From NCBI RefSeq assembly GCF_000143415.4, contig NW_003314334.1:2333-66332 (forward strand): 64,000 nt of DNA, given 5' to 3'. The first letter of the stretch is position 1. Each line of letters opens with the position of its first letter. Made by a program: the position numbers and the translations under genes. Below, in pieces: positions 12,595-24,779 of this stretch. Source of the stretch: Selaginella moellendorffii. Lineage: Eukaryota > Streptophyta > Lycopodiopsida > Selaginellales > Selaginellaceae. The notes below the pieces were generated by a model. That model did not search any database. It saw only the letters and a program-made list of their open reading frames with translations, and was not told the origin of the DNA.

Positions 12595-13340
12595 GACAGA
12601 AGTTCACCTCTCATGTACAAGAATTCCTTTAGTTCCAACTGTTATGATCAAGACTGCCAACCACCGCTTCAAAAATTGGTCCAAAAGGAATATACCTCCT
12701 TGTCTGAGAAGTTATGTTTGGAAGCTCATCTTAATTTTCATCACTGGAGAGAATAACAACTTCATGCTTCACTCCTCATACAATTGGTTATGAAATTGAT
12801 GTGCTCTCCTCTCCTCGCTTTAGAGATCTTATAACTAAAATTTTTTAACTTGTATATATATCAACATCCCATTGAATCCCATTCTCTCCCCCACTATTAT
12901 CAAGAAGAATGGATTTGTGTACTTGATTATCCTTGTCATGACATACATTCCCCAAACTAATTAATCCTGACTTTAGTTTGAATCTTTTGAAGAGGAACCA
13001 CTCTTAGAGAAAACAATTGGAGGCTTTTGATCAAACATCAAGTAGAATTCTCTCATATTTTCTTCTTGCTTGAGCACTTATATAAAATTTAGGGAGAAGC
13101 TGACAAAAAAGAATAAATATATTCTTCTGTATTATGAGCTTTAATTAGCTATGTCCTTACAAAGGACAAGCAAATGATTTTAATAAAATATACAACCATT
13201 TAAAATCTAGAGATATATGAAAATCTTAAAGAGCCACCTATATTAATTATGTAATTGATTATGAGAGAAATAATAATGCTGAAATGAATGGGGTACCCCT
13301 AACAACAAGAAAATAACCAAGAAAGCTTGCCTCTAAGCAA
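12595..13340. other. Non-coding interior of the old insertion
   Basis: AT-rich. The stretch about 13,245-13,300 (AATTGATTATGAGAG then AATGAATGGGGT) recurs at about 14,048-14,097, pointing to an internal duplication of roughly 800 bp. No gene seen. Confidence 0.45.
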
Positions 13341-13345
13341 AAAAA

Positions 13346-14510
13346 AGGTGGGGAAATGTTGGTTTGCATGCAAATCAATCTTTCCCACCTCTTCAACAAG
13401 GAAAAAAAAAGAAACAATGGGGCAGAGATGGGCAAAAACATGAATGGAAAACTAAATAAAATGCTAGGAGATGTTAGTTTGCATGAGAACCAACATTTTC
13501 ATCCCTCTCATTGTTCAAGAAAAAACAAAAATCAAGAAAAAGAACACTATTGAAAGAAAGAAGGTGAGGAGATATCAATTCATATATGAATTGAACTCTC
13601 CTAGCCAAATCTCTCTTTCCACAAAAGAAAGATAATTACAAGCCATGAGTTGTGAGCTGTGAGTTGCTGACAAGTTCGGAGCAATAGATGAGGAGATAAA
13701 GAAGTAGCAGATGGGGAGATTGAAAATAAGCTTAAGCCATACCTTGATTGAGGAGCATCTTTCTAGCATCTTGAAGAGTGTTTAGTGTCTTGAAGCACAT
13801 TGCAAGATTGAAGTGCCTTTCTCTTGCCCTTCCCCTGCTCAAACCCTTAAAACCCTAAAAATCAATAGTCATGATTAATAGTCACAATTAATAGTCATGA
13901 TTTTTATTTTCTTTGATGGCGATTGCTTCTTAAGTTCCAATGGCTTTAATTTTGTAAATAGTGGGATATATTTATTGGAAAAATCCTCTATGAATAAAGA
14001 TTTGACATGTTCTTTACAAGGACACAATGCTTTAGATATTGAAATATGTGTAATTGATTGTGAGAGGAATAATACTATTGAGATGAATGGGGTTATAAAC
14101 TGACCTCTCTAAGGCTAACTCTCACTGCTCACAAAAGATTAACACTCTCTTGAAAGGAAGAAAGTATGGAGATGAGAGGGAGAATAAACTATCAGTGTTA
14201 TAACTCTTGTGATTGATCAACACCTCTCTCTCAGAGATCTTTATATTTTAGAAAGTAGGGAAATAAAAATGTTGGTTCTTGTGCAAATTGACATCTTCAA
14301 GGATGTTGTGATGTTTTTTTCTTGATTTTAAGGACTTGACAACATATTACTTGTGAAAACAAGAGGGTGGAAGATGTCAATTTTTGCATGAAACAACTTC
14401 TCCCATATTTTTGTTATATTTTTTTTTCTTGAGGCCTTCTTGGTCTCAAGACTTTTTGTTTTTTAATTTTAGAGAGGTAGGATGAGGTCCATTATCATAC
14501 AAACCAACCT
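13346..14510. repeat. Dispersed palindrome family, type 2 (six copies)
   Basis: Six related inverted repeats, about 30-45 bp each, at 13,346-13,390, 13,466-13,507, 13,566-13,601, 14,268-14,298, 14,365-14,405 and (weak) 14,476-14,510. The core resembles GTTGGTTTGCATGCAAATCAA, trimmed by substitutions, with outer arms such as AGGTGGG/CCCACCT or GGAGA/TCTCC. They differ in sequence from the palindromes of the 12.5-kb transposon but share the habit of many palindromes inside one element. Confidence 0.65.
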
Positions 14511-14780
14511 GTTTTAATTCTTTGCATTTTCTATAGCTAATAATCTATTTTTCACTACTTTTACTTACAAATTTTCTTGTGAGAGAAAATATAAATCAAG
14601 CTTGACTAGCTTAAACTTCCAAAAGGGGACTTGAACTTATAATGCCACAAGTTTGTTTTACTATACAAGTTATATGTTATAATATTTTATTTTTTAGTTT
14701 AGAGGAAGCATTAGGGCAAGCCTCAATAATTCTGGTCTGTAGGATAAGGCAGCTGTGTTGATCACTATGGCCTTGGCTAA

Positions 14781-15104
14781 TTGAGTGGAGATTCATCCCA
14801 AGTATCTAATAAAGTTGTCGCTTGTCATGATGAAGGAAACAATGAAGAGTATAACAATGATGTGGATGCTAAAATAAATGCTCAAACTGGTCTTAATGTT
14901 ATTGTTATTGAGGTTGTTAGTACTAATACTTATAAGGCTATGACTGTTAGTGGTGGGGTACTTGCACTTGATGGTGTTGGTGGTGGGGGAGTTATGCCTT
15001 TGGCTACTAAGGCTACTTTTGGCAAGGTAGATAAACCTACTATAGAGGCTATTAGTAGCATGGTAGTTACATTTGCTATAGAGGTTGCTAGTGGAGGCTG
15101 CTAG
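14781..15104 (+). other. Gly/Val/Ala-rich open frame, unknown
   Basis: A 107-residue frame rich in valine, glycine and acidic residues, upstream of the decayed ParB/methylase-like gene. Reading continues in similar low-complexity style after the stop. I recognise no family. It could be the degenerate N-terminal region of the same gene or chance. Confidence 0.2.
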
Positions 15105-15779
15105 TAGTATGGTAGCTACTTATATTGCTCATGAGGCTAGTGGTATGGGGGGAACTAATGGTGGTGAGGGATTATGCATACATGATTATAACACCATCTT
15201 AAATAATTGTGTTTAGGACACGATCATCCAAGCTCAAGAATGGATGGTTATAAAGTGTTACAAGAAATGGCATGGAATGGCTTTTAACATTTTTTGGTTC
15301 CTTTATGCCAGTTGGTTGAAAGCTATTGGGTGCACTCAGATTACAACCTCAATATGGCTATCTATAGCTCTTTTGAAGAGGTCAGATTTAGGACCACAAC
15401 TAGTACCAAGATTCACCGGAATTAGCTAGATAGAACCAATGACTATTGAACTTGAGAAAAAATGGGATCCTATATAGCTGTGAAAGTCTCATGAGTTTGA
15501 TGGATTCTTAAGACAACATCTACAAGATTTATTGAAATTTTTTTCTAGATGATCGATGGAAACCATAGGTGACTGGCATTTTGGAAATGCATTCAAAAGA
15601 AGTTCTAAGATGATAAAAAGTGATACATTAGTGTTCCAATCACACTTATCAAATTGATGACTTAGGAGCACGCTGTGAAACTCAATATAGCATGCTATAA
15701 GATCAACATGTAAGAATTTATTTTTGGTAAGTTAGCCCATATCGTGTTTTTGTAGGCTAAACCAATTTGTATTTCAAGC

Positions 15780-18160
15780 TCATACATTGGTACATGACAT
15801 TGAGCACCTTTGGTTTATCGGCATGCTTTCGCTAAAGGAGGTCAAAACATTGTATAATTGTAAGGTCTTTGAAGCAATTCGAGTGAAGTTAACAGCTAGA
15901 AAAGGCCAAGAATTGCATACTTGGTACTATCTACCACTTGATTTTCTAGTTGCTGTCTAGGTGAAGCTAAATTATTGTTGAAGTATGCATCAACTTATAT
16001 ATTGTTTCTTACAGCCCATAATCAAGGATGAAAGTGCCTCATTTTTTAAAAATGCCTAAGGGGAAAAGTAGTAGAAGGAGATGGAGTGGCATACAATTGA
16101 ATAGAAAATTCTACATATGAAGAGAACAAAGGTAAAAAAGTTGCTTTCAATTGCAGATATATGACATGGGCAGAAATGGTTGATAGCATTGCCAAGATTT
16201 GCTTTTACGTATGTAAGTTCTTCTAAAATTTGTGAAACATTTCATAACTCTTTATGTATGTAGAAACTAGTAAAGTACCAAAGGAGCTCATTTACAACAT
16301 CTCTAAGTGTAAAAGGTCCTTTGCCAAAAAAATCATTTGTTTAGAAGTTCTCAACACTTGGCTACAAAACAATGAAAAATGCTGAGACAAGGATGGAGAA
16401 GTGATGAAATAGAAGGCATAGATTTCTCAAAGTATTACCACTGGTGAAGAGATGCTGCAAGTTTGGGATGAGAAGTTTCTTTCTTGCATTCGCATAGGTA
16501 TCACTTTTCAAGAATATATTTGTGCTTATCTTGCGAAGCTAGGGAATGATTAGCTTCCTTGTGGTGGGACAAACTCAGTCGAGTTCAAAAACTAGCTAGA
16601 ACAACCATTTCTTATAAGGCACATGGTTTACAGATATTTTTTCAAGTCTCATTTATATATTGGTATTTATATTTTTCTTTTACTTTGTAGATATTTAAAA
16701 TTTGCCCTAGAGGTGTTTTGTACTAGCTCCTGATTAGAGGCAAGAAGTTTGGATGTATAAGCCAAAGTTCTATTGTCTTGTATATATAAGAAGGAGCTGT
16801 GCCCATGGTACCTTAAATTTTTGGAGCAAATGCTGACATCGGATTTTGAGTTGGATCTCTACCTCAAATGTCATCCAGGTTCACTTGAATCTTAACACTT
16901 AGCTAGGAAATATTAACCTTGAGTTATATTCTTATTTTCCGAAGGCTCTTTCCACTATGATGATAACATTGTTGAAGTTCAACAACAAAACTTAGGAATC
17001 CACACTCAAGAAACCATTTTAGAGATGCCAAATCCAAATACTGCTGAACCAGATGAAATTGTAAAGGAGATTCCAACACAAGAGAAACCAGTGCTTGCTC
17101 CTTGCAACCCTTGAAGGAGCCATCATGAAGCCTTTCATACAAGTAAAGACTTTGATTTGGAACTTTTTTATTATCATTCTTGACTTTGCTTTTTTTTCAT
17201 AAATGTTACAAAGAGCAACTAGTAGTCTTCTCGGTAGACCAAGACATTTTTCATCCCTCCCTACAGCTACAGACAATGACTTGAGAGAGCTCTCCTTTGC
17301 AGCTATGCACAAACATGTTAGTAAGCATGAATTTTATCTCTAACTTCTAGTTCTTATATTTTCTTTTTCAGGGTTGCAGATCTTTGTAAAAATACTTGCA
17401 GGAAACAATTTCAAGTCCTTGTCTTTGCATTCAAACCTCCTGCCCCAGTAGTTTGTAGCTCTACATGCTTGATTGGTGGATCCATGGCCTAAGTCAGCTC
17501 ACACCTTACAGGAAGATTAACTTCATCTTCTTCGATCTTCCTGATGCACCACCATATAGGGATACTCCCTCATGGAATATGTTCCCCAACACATTTATGA
17601 AGCCTTACAAGTTGCAAGAAACTTTATGATATACAAGGGTGTGGTTGTCATGATCCTTCTCACTCTCTAATGTGGGAAGGCCTTCTCACACACTTGGCTG
17701 ACAACAATGATGGATTTGTGGGGTTTTCATCCAACTGCCTTCTTTAGAGTATGTTGACGGATACAAAAGGCACTAGTGATCAAAAGTGGAAGGTGCATAA
17801 TTTCTTTACTTACCTGTAAGGCCACACAAGCTAATGAGCATATTGCTCTTACTTTACCAGGATATGACAGCTCTATAGACATCATTTCAAATATGATTGA
17901 CTAAGAGGTTCTCCACCCAACATTCCCTGGCTATTGACACCATTCGGTTATTCATAAATCTTGTTAGAGTTATTCTGTCCTCCAAACAAGATTGTGCTTG
18001 ATGCTATGGGGGGATTCAGGTCAATGGTGTAGGTAGCAAAAGAGATAGGCTGAGCTGTTTTTGCACTTGAGAAGGAGAGTGCCTTTGAGGATATTCTTGG
18101 GAGATTTTGCAACAAGTGATGTTAGTATTTGAAGTAATCTATAATATTTATTCTCAAATG
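15780..18160 (+). pseudogene. Decayed relative of the ParB/methyltransferase-like transposon gene
   Basis: Separate pieces match, in the same order, the gene at 56.5-59.3 kb. MTWAEMVDSIAKICF (about 16,160-16,205) corresponds to VTYEDLCTTLRARALL. SITTGEEMLQVWDEKFLSCI (about 16,435-16,495) corresponds to SIDTTQEMMEALELSNEDID. NFIFFDLPDAPPYRD (about 17,518-17,565) corresponds to the position of LALVIGPAAEWDW. NKIVLDAMGGFRSM (about 17,990-18,030) corresponds to GKCVVEYNCGGLFFRA. Unlike the younger copy it keeps an Asp-x-Pro...Pro-Pro-Tyr-like segment, reminiscent of motif IV of amino-methyltransferases. Stops and indels are frequent and introns cannot be fixed. Matches are by eye. Confidence 0.55.
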
Positions 18161-18379
18161 TTTCTATATCATTAGGTCTACACTTATCACACGAGGTGTT
18201 TCAGTCCACATGTGTGATCTTAATGATATAGATGATCATATGGACCAAAGTGTTGCAAATGTGACTATAAGTATCAAAAGCTATTAATTAGCAAGCCCTT
18301 TTGGATATTCTTTCCTCACTACCATGACGGCAGGAGGTTGGTATTGCTAGACCCTTTATCAGTGCTAGTGGAGTTAACT

Positions 18380-19283
18380 AGGCATTTTAAGCATATTTAA
18401 ACTAAACGAGCATAACAATAGAATTCCTACAAGCTATTAACTCAGTATATTAAGCGTTCCCGTCTTGTTGTGTTTTGCACTAGCTAGTGATAAAAACTCC
18501 TATATATTGAGACTAATTCCTTAATATCACCAAATAATAGCTTATTATCTTTACCAAACACTCGCTATGATGCCTCTTTTGTTAATCTTGTTCTTGTCCC
18601 ATTAGCTATTTATGGAAAATATCTAAATCTACTAGTTAGGTATATTTATGGAATGTAGAGATTGTTTTGAACACAACAGTATTATCTTTACTTCCAAATT
18701 CACTATCAAGCACTATTCCATATTTAGTAAATTTTCATGATTATCTCAGAGACTAACTCCTAGGATTGAAAGCCCAAAGAGTGTGTTCCTTAAGTGAGGG
18801 TCTGTAGGGGGTTCTAAATATATAGTCAGAATAGTGCATAGGTTAGGCATGGTTGACCAACTTGAAGCACAGTTTAACTCTTGTTTATATACTTATTATT
18901 GTTTTGCATCTAACTTGGGTCTAAGCCTAAGCTCCATACCATACTAGCTGGTGGAGTATCCATATCTTCTCACTAAGCTACTAGTATGCATAATAGTGCT
19001 AAATTTCATTTGGCTTTGTTTTGCATGTTAGTCCTAGCATTGGGATGCTAAAAGCTCTAGGACTATTTTAAGTCATTCTGTGTTCCTATCCCTTTACTCT
19101 TTGGGTTATATGCTCATGAGTCATTCCGTGCTCCACTTCCTTGGCTCCTTGGCTCAAGGCTTTAAAACTTAGCCTCTACTCTAGTATGCGGCATATGGCA
19201 TGTGGAGGATTAAGGTTTTGCTACATGGTTATCCTATAGTAAAACACTATGGGCTAAAGGGTGAAAATTATGTATGCTATACA
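18380..19283 (+). repeat. Family-C LTR copy, decayed
   Basis: Reverse complement of the LTR beginning at 63,102. Shared blocks include the ATTTATGGAAA...GGAATGTAGAGATTG stretch near 18,605-18,665, CCATATTTAGTAAA near 18,720, GAAAGCCCAAAG near 18,770 and the TATGCTATACA end at 19,283. Orientation is opposite to the 63-kb copy. No tRNA-primer site survives after it. Confidence 0.7.
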
Positions 19284-19677
19284 AAGTCAGTTCCATTTAC
19301 CTATTTATGTTGAACACAGGGCATAACATTATATGCAACATGAGCCTATGGTGAAGGAGCATTCCACTATACCCATTTCTACTTTTCTGGACATGAAAAT
19401 AAAAAAAGACTAAATATGTTCTGATTTTAATATTAATTATATTTTTTAATAGATTATTTTCTTTCTTTGTAGACTAGAAGATTTGTTATTTTCAAAATAA
19501 TAATCTATGTAAGCTTATGGAATATCTTAAACACATAAATTTTAAGCTAAAAAAATCTTAGTTCAAGATGAACCAAGGTAGTGCCATTTAACTTTAGCTA
19601 GTTAGGGGACTGTATTGACTTCCTTTGACTTTTTTTTACTTTTATTGACTTGAGCTCAACTCAAAAATGACCAAGCC

Positions 19678-19945
19678 TTATTCAAAGGGCATGACTTTAA
19701 ATTGAAAATATCCCCAATGCATATGAAAAGCTATCTTGAATCTGTCCTCATCAGCGACTGCTATTTGATAATAGCCAAAGTAAAGATCCAACTTAGAAAA
19801 GTAACAAGCAGGGCCTAATTCATCCAAAAGATCCTCCACCCTAGGAATTGGATACTTATCTTTCATAGTATATTTGTTGAGCTGCTTATAGTCCATGCAG
19901 AGCCTCTAGGATCCATCCTTTTTTAGCACAAGGAGGACTAGGGCT
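19678..19945 (-). pseudogene. Ty3/gypsy reverse transcriptase, upstream half
   Basis: The minus strand reads KKDGS, then MDYKQLNKYTMKDKYPIPRV, KLDLYFGYYQIAVADEDRFK and FQFKVMPF, the standard gypsy RT block ending at the VMPFGLTNAP motif. It stops where the 9.3-kb insertion begins and resumes at 10,328. Arg-Ser of the usual LRSGYHQI is changed to Tyr-Phe. Continuation beyond 19,945 is unclear. Confidence 0.85.
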
Positions 19946-19960
19946 GCAAACAAACAGAAA

Positions 19961-22589
19961 CATGATGAGGCTATATTGTCAAGGAGGTAAACATGGCATG
20001 GTGAATTGAAGAAAGTATCTAACACCTGCAAAATAGAAAAGAGGCAAGGCACAAAAGAAAAAACCGTGTTACCAACAATGACAAATATCTGTATATGCCC
20101 ATACTGGGTTACATAAAAATACCACTGCTACGACAGAGGTCATCCACAAAAAGGAGCTGCAAAAGAAATTTGGCCTGGAAAGACTGGTGTTCCTCAAGAG
20201 GATGCATGATAGTAATTGTATAATCCATGGAAAGAGCACATTCTAAACATTTAGTTTCTCCTTAAGGATGACATCTGAGAGAAACAGTAAACAAGACCAC
20301 TACAGCTCTTCATTGAATTTTAAATTCCTGCTAAATTTTGGACAACTTCCTTCTTTATTTGCAGCTTAAGCAACAAAATCTAAGCTCATGGACCAAGTAT
20401 ACATCATAATGCTTTGCAAACACTATTACATCTGCAAGAGATATTGGATCATTTATTAATGAAGAAATGAAGTTTCCAACAAAGGTTTTCAAAGAAATCA
20501 TCAGCACACAAAGATTACTCTAATTTTGGTGTAACAAACTAGGTGCTAGAGAAACCATGTACCACATAAATGGAGAAGAGAGGAGCTTACACCACTACAG
20601 TAGAACTTTGTAGAACTTAGAACTTAGAATGGAGAGTGTTTTCCAGAGAGATCTCAGGGCTTGCCAGTGGCAACAAGGTGGCCTTGAGCTTGGGCGTGAG
20701 CATTCCATGGCCTGCTAGTGGCAACACAGATAGTGATCTTGAATCTAAGAGTATCCTTGAGGATTTAAATCTTCAGAGTGTTCTCTTGAGAGGATTGAGA
20801 GAGTTCAAGGGAAAATTCTAGAGCACGAGATTGGCTCATGGCCTGCTGGTAGCAATGCAGTGGCCATGAGCAGATTTGATCAATAGAAGAGTGTTCTTTT
20901 ACTCTTTCCTGGAAGTGTGTGACAGTGATGCAATTGGAGGCCATTTGCTTACGTCTTGGAGCCCCCATCCAACCAGATCTCGGACTTGGTCTTGGACTTG
21001 ATCTCGGAATTGATCTTGGACTCCATCTTCTATTTCTTGGCTTGTTACCACACATTGCCATTTACAGTTGTGTTGTGTGCTAGAGCCAGTCTTCATTTGA
21101 GGAAATTGTTCTAGCTCATCAGCAATCCTATTGCTACATGAGACCAAGCAGAACCTTATAAGTTGGAGAGCATTGTCACCACTTTTCACCTGGCTTCTCT
21201 TCTCGGTGTCAAGTGTCCTTGTCTCGCTACCATTCAAGAGTGGCTTGAGGCTGGCTAGCGGAAACGTAAGCTCTCCTCTCCCCTCTAAGTGCACACCATC
21301 ATCCTCTCATGTGTGGGATTCCTCCTATGCAGCACAACAAGGAATTAGGGCTTCTAGCTAGACTGGTTGATCTTTCTAGCTATAGAGTGAATTTGGTAGC
21401 CTTGGATTTGTTTGGCCTCCTTTGCTGTAGCTGCTTCCACATTTCTTAGAGCAACTTACCCAGGTAGGCCACATGGCAGATTCAAGATGTAGATATGTGA
21501 GGGAGTAGGGGTGAGTTTCACTGTTCAACATGCCTTGGTATCAAATGGAAGAGTTCACATCCAGCACATATTGAATGTAGGGTTTAGGATTTAGAAGATC
21601 TTGCTATTCTCTTATCTAGAGAGTAATGAGCTGGTTTGGGAAGATTTTCAAAACTGGTATCTGTAAAAATGGTAGGTGAAAGATCAGCCCCTAGAGCACC
21701 AGAGTACTGCTCTTAGAAAAGGCACATGATCAATGATGAAGCAATAGGATTCCACCTGTTGTTTAAAAAAGATTCATTAGAAGGAGATCTAGTAGTATTT
21801 CCAACAGCAAGAACCAATGCAATGCCATCAATAGTGAGCTTGCAGGTAGCATAGTCAGATTCAAGCTTGGCTAGAGTGGCTGGAGTCCCTCCAGATCTGC
21901 ACAAAAGGCTAGAAGGGCAGCAAGCAGCCACACAAGGTTGTAAAAGTCCTACATGCAAGGAATTGGGCACTTGCAGCACACCAACACATCATGTTTTATG
22001 GTGACTTTATGTCCTTCTACAAGGTCAAAGGGCCCCCAAGGACAAGGGATTCCATCTTCCTCAAGAAGATTATAGTGGGCATTTTCCTTAAGAGGCAAAT
22101 GTGATATATGTCGAACATGGAGTGATTGGGGACTCATTCATAAGATGCATGAAAATCAAGGGTATGATAGATGTGCAACATTCAAATTGGAATTGATAGT
22201 TGCTGTACTTACAATTCAATTTAATTTCAAGAAGTCACTCAGTCACTAAGGCAGATGACTTCAAGCATAATGAGATTAAGATTCCTAAAGTGAGCAAGAT
22301 GATGGAATAGATAACAAGAAAGTTGGGGAGATGCTACAGCTGAGAAGCTACAAGAAGAGGTCAAGGGGGTGACCTCAAACTTCACTCGAAGGATTAAGGA
22401 TGAGTTTACCAAGATGGATTACTAGATGGTGACCCTGGATCAAATTGGGATAGGTAAAGAATGCTCAAAGTGGGAATGTAGGTTTAAGGTGGGGCATTTG
22501 CAGCAGCAACTTTAGGAGGGATGTCTATGGCCTTTCTAACATGCTATAGATGTCTCAAATGACCACAAAGGGTGGGTCAAGGGGCAGAG
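19961..22589. other. Unassigned region with short local repeats; no gene recognised
   Basis: No frame carries a recognisable domain. Copies of a GGCCTGCTAGTGGCAAC-like unit occur near 20,652, 20,709 and 20,838, each in a similar context. A minus-strand frame at 21,713-21,979 and a plus-strand segment around 22,230-22,480 look like remnants of a repeated protein-coding element, but I cannot name a family. CCTTGGTATCAAATGG near 21,530 resembles a retroelement primer site. Confidence 0.4.
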
Positions 22590-23000
22590 TGTTAGGTGCC
22601 AGCTTTAACTAGGTGGTGAATGTAGGTCAAAGGGAAGCTCAAGGGTATATTAAGGCTTAGCAATGTCCTTGAGAGCCTTTGGAACTATGAAAGACTTATG
22701 TTAGATAAAACCATTAACCTAAGGGCTCATAGTGGAGTGATGATGCAGTGGAGCTTTTGAGGTAGCTCGGGGGTGGTTGGGTGGTGAGGAACCTGAAGAG
22801 GAGGTGTAATATAGTCTAGGGAGAGTAGATATTTATCTTTTAGCACCAAATTATAACATTAGTATTAGAGGAGTTTGTCGTGATGGCTAACCAAAATGAA
22901 CACTAAAATCCTATTGTCATTGGTGGTGCTGATGATGGTGCCAACAGAGCTGTGGAGCAAGAGATGCAAAATGAGATGCATGGCATGATGGATAGCATGT
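22590..23000 (+). repeat. GypD-family 5' end fragment: LTR, primer site, start of gag
   Basis: The LTR 22,590-22,858 (TGTTAGGTGCC...ATAACA) matches the LTRs at 36,266-36,498 and 40,947-41,178 in reverse complement. A decayed primer site TTAGTATTAGAGGA follows, then the leader starting ATGGCTAACC and the GATGCATGGCATGATGGATA stretch found in GypD gag near 40,770. It ends abruptly at 23,000, where a family-B LTR begins. Confidence 0.8.
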
Positions 23001-23958
23001 TGTGAGACATAAATCCCTAAGCCCTAAACTTGGAGCCAAAAGTGTGCCACATGGCAGTGGTCGAAGCAAAAGTCTAACAAGCATAATACATTTGGACCAA
23101 AAGTTTCAACTCAGAAAGGCAAGAGTAGGAATGGAACTCCAAATGAAATGCTCAAGGACTGAGCTGTAAGTAACTAATTTTTCCATTCTACTTTAGTCAC
23201 TTAACCACACTTCCGACCACTTGGAGGAGTCTCACTCACAACCTCCATAAGTCCTATTTCAAACTTGGGCTTGCTAGCCCCGAGAATGGCATCCCCGCCA
23301 CTCAACCTTTGCACTTGGTCCAAGTGCTCCACGTGACCGATCCCATGACCGACACTCCAAGGTACCACCAACATATCAGCCCGTTATGCTAAGGCCATGC
23401 CCATTCACCTTGGTCACACTGGTGGTCTGACACCACCTCCATCACAGTCCCGTCTCTCAAAAACTGGGCCATCCGTTCATGAGTGATCATCCCAGATCCA
23501 CTCCTTAGCATCCTTAGGATGCCGACAGATATAGGGAATAGCCTTCCCCCAATGTCCCTTTTCTGGTCCCCACCAAGTCCCTTTACTGTCCATGGCCATG
23601 TTCGCCAACACTGCCACTAGATCAAGGCCCACAGGCCCGACCACTAAGTCCCATGGTCCTCTGGGACTTCCTCACCATATGACTATATCCTTAGTCACTA
23701 CACTAGAGGACTGCTCCTCCTCCTTTCCCCCATTTGGGACTCCGGGACAACATTTCGGAACACGGTGGGCCTACGCGAGCCCCGTGGGTACTCTCCCCAC
23801 CTTCCGCCTTTAGGTGCTCTAGCCATGGGCTTAGAGTGAGGTTTCATTGAGCCACGCTTGGTATCCAAGTAGGTAGTGCCACCCACACTTGGACTGGGAG
23901 CATCGGCCAGTCGATCTCCCGGGGGAACTAGAGCCGGCTCTTGAACACTTCACCAAGC

Positions 23959-24572
23959 TGTAAGCTCCTGAGTTTGGATTTCCCAGGAGGTCACCCAGCC
24001 CAGTACTATTCAAACCCAAGGATGCTTAACCCCAAACATCCCAAGACCCTTAACCAATTGGAAAAGGGGGTGCACTCTTGTTCATGGGCCATTTCCCTCT
24101 ATATTTGAACCCCATGGATTGTCTCTCAAGTCGTTCCCTTTGGTTGCTTACAATCCACCACACTTCCCTGCAAGTTCACGCCCTCATGAACGGAAGCTGA
24201 GAGCCGCAGCTCTCTCAAGAGCCCCGCTGCTCTCTCAAGAGCCCCGCTCTCTTGACACCCTACCCCTCGGGTCGAGCCCAGTGGGAGCAAACTGGACCAG
24301 CCAGATGTCAATCAACATGTGGTGTGATTCCTCTAGCCAACCAACAGAGTCGGACCCGAGACCGCTCTGATACCAAATGTAATGCTCCTGAATTTGGACT
24401 TCCCGGGAGGTCACCCAGCCCAGTACTATTCAAACCCAAGGACACTTAACCCCAAATATCCCAAGACCCTTAACCAATTGGAAAAGGGGGTGCACTCTTG
24501 TTCATGGGGCATTTCCCTCTATATTTGAACCCCATGGATCGTCTCTCAAGTCGTTCCCTTTGGTTGCTTACA
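23959..24572 (-). mobile_element. TRIM (terminal-repeat retrotransposon in miniature)
   Basis: Direct repeats 23,959-24,152 and 24,378-24,572 (about 195 bp, near identical) start TGTAA and end CTTACA. They flank only 225 bp of internal DNA. CTCTGATACCAA (24,365-24,376) is a Met-tRNA primer site in complement, fixing the minus orientation. CAAGC occurs on both sides (23,954-23,958 and 24,573-24,577). The related sequence near 6,520 shows the empty site. It encodes nothing and would depend on other elements. Confidence 0.92.
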
Positions 24573-24779
24573 CAAGCTACCCCGCTTGTTAGTCCGTATT
24601 TACTCTAGTCTTGGACTTCCCAGTGGTCAGTTCATCACCCAACACTGGGTCTGGCCTTCTTAGGCCAAACTGGCCTTTCTTGGCCAAACTGGCTTCACTG
24701 CAGTCCTCCCCCTTACTATACTTTTGGAGCTCACCAAACCCCCCAGGGTTTGGGAGACGAACGCTTTGGGCTTTCACCC

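Larger units (their letters stand above)
10329..19670. mobile_element. Old 9.3-kb insertion in gypsy RT, probable DNA transposon
   Basis: The two halves of one reverse-transcriptase gene flank this segment. Its ends are imperfect inverted repeats: AGCCCAGGTACATTTTTGAG at the left, and at the right the complement of AGGCTTGGTCATTTTTGAG. Just outside lie CAAAAGG (left) and CAAAGGG (right), a possible decayed target duplication. Inside are a later solo LTR (11,106-12,594), a palindrome family (13.3-14.5 kb), a rotted ParB/methylase-like gene (15.8-18.2 kb, +) and a family-C LTR copy (about 18.4-19.28 kb). I see no transposase. Insertion is well supported; class is inferred. Confidence 0.6.

Noticed and set aside
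21713-22137. Possible copia gag or pol on the minus strand
   Set aside because: No GAG-pre-integrase, protease or RT motif could be read; left unassigned.
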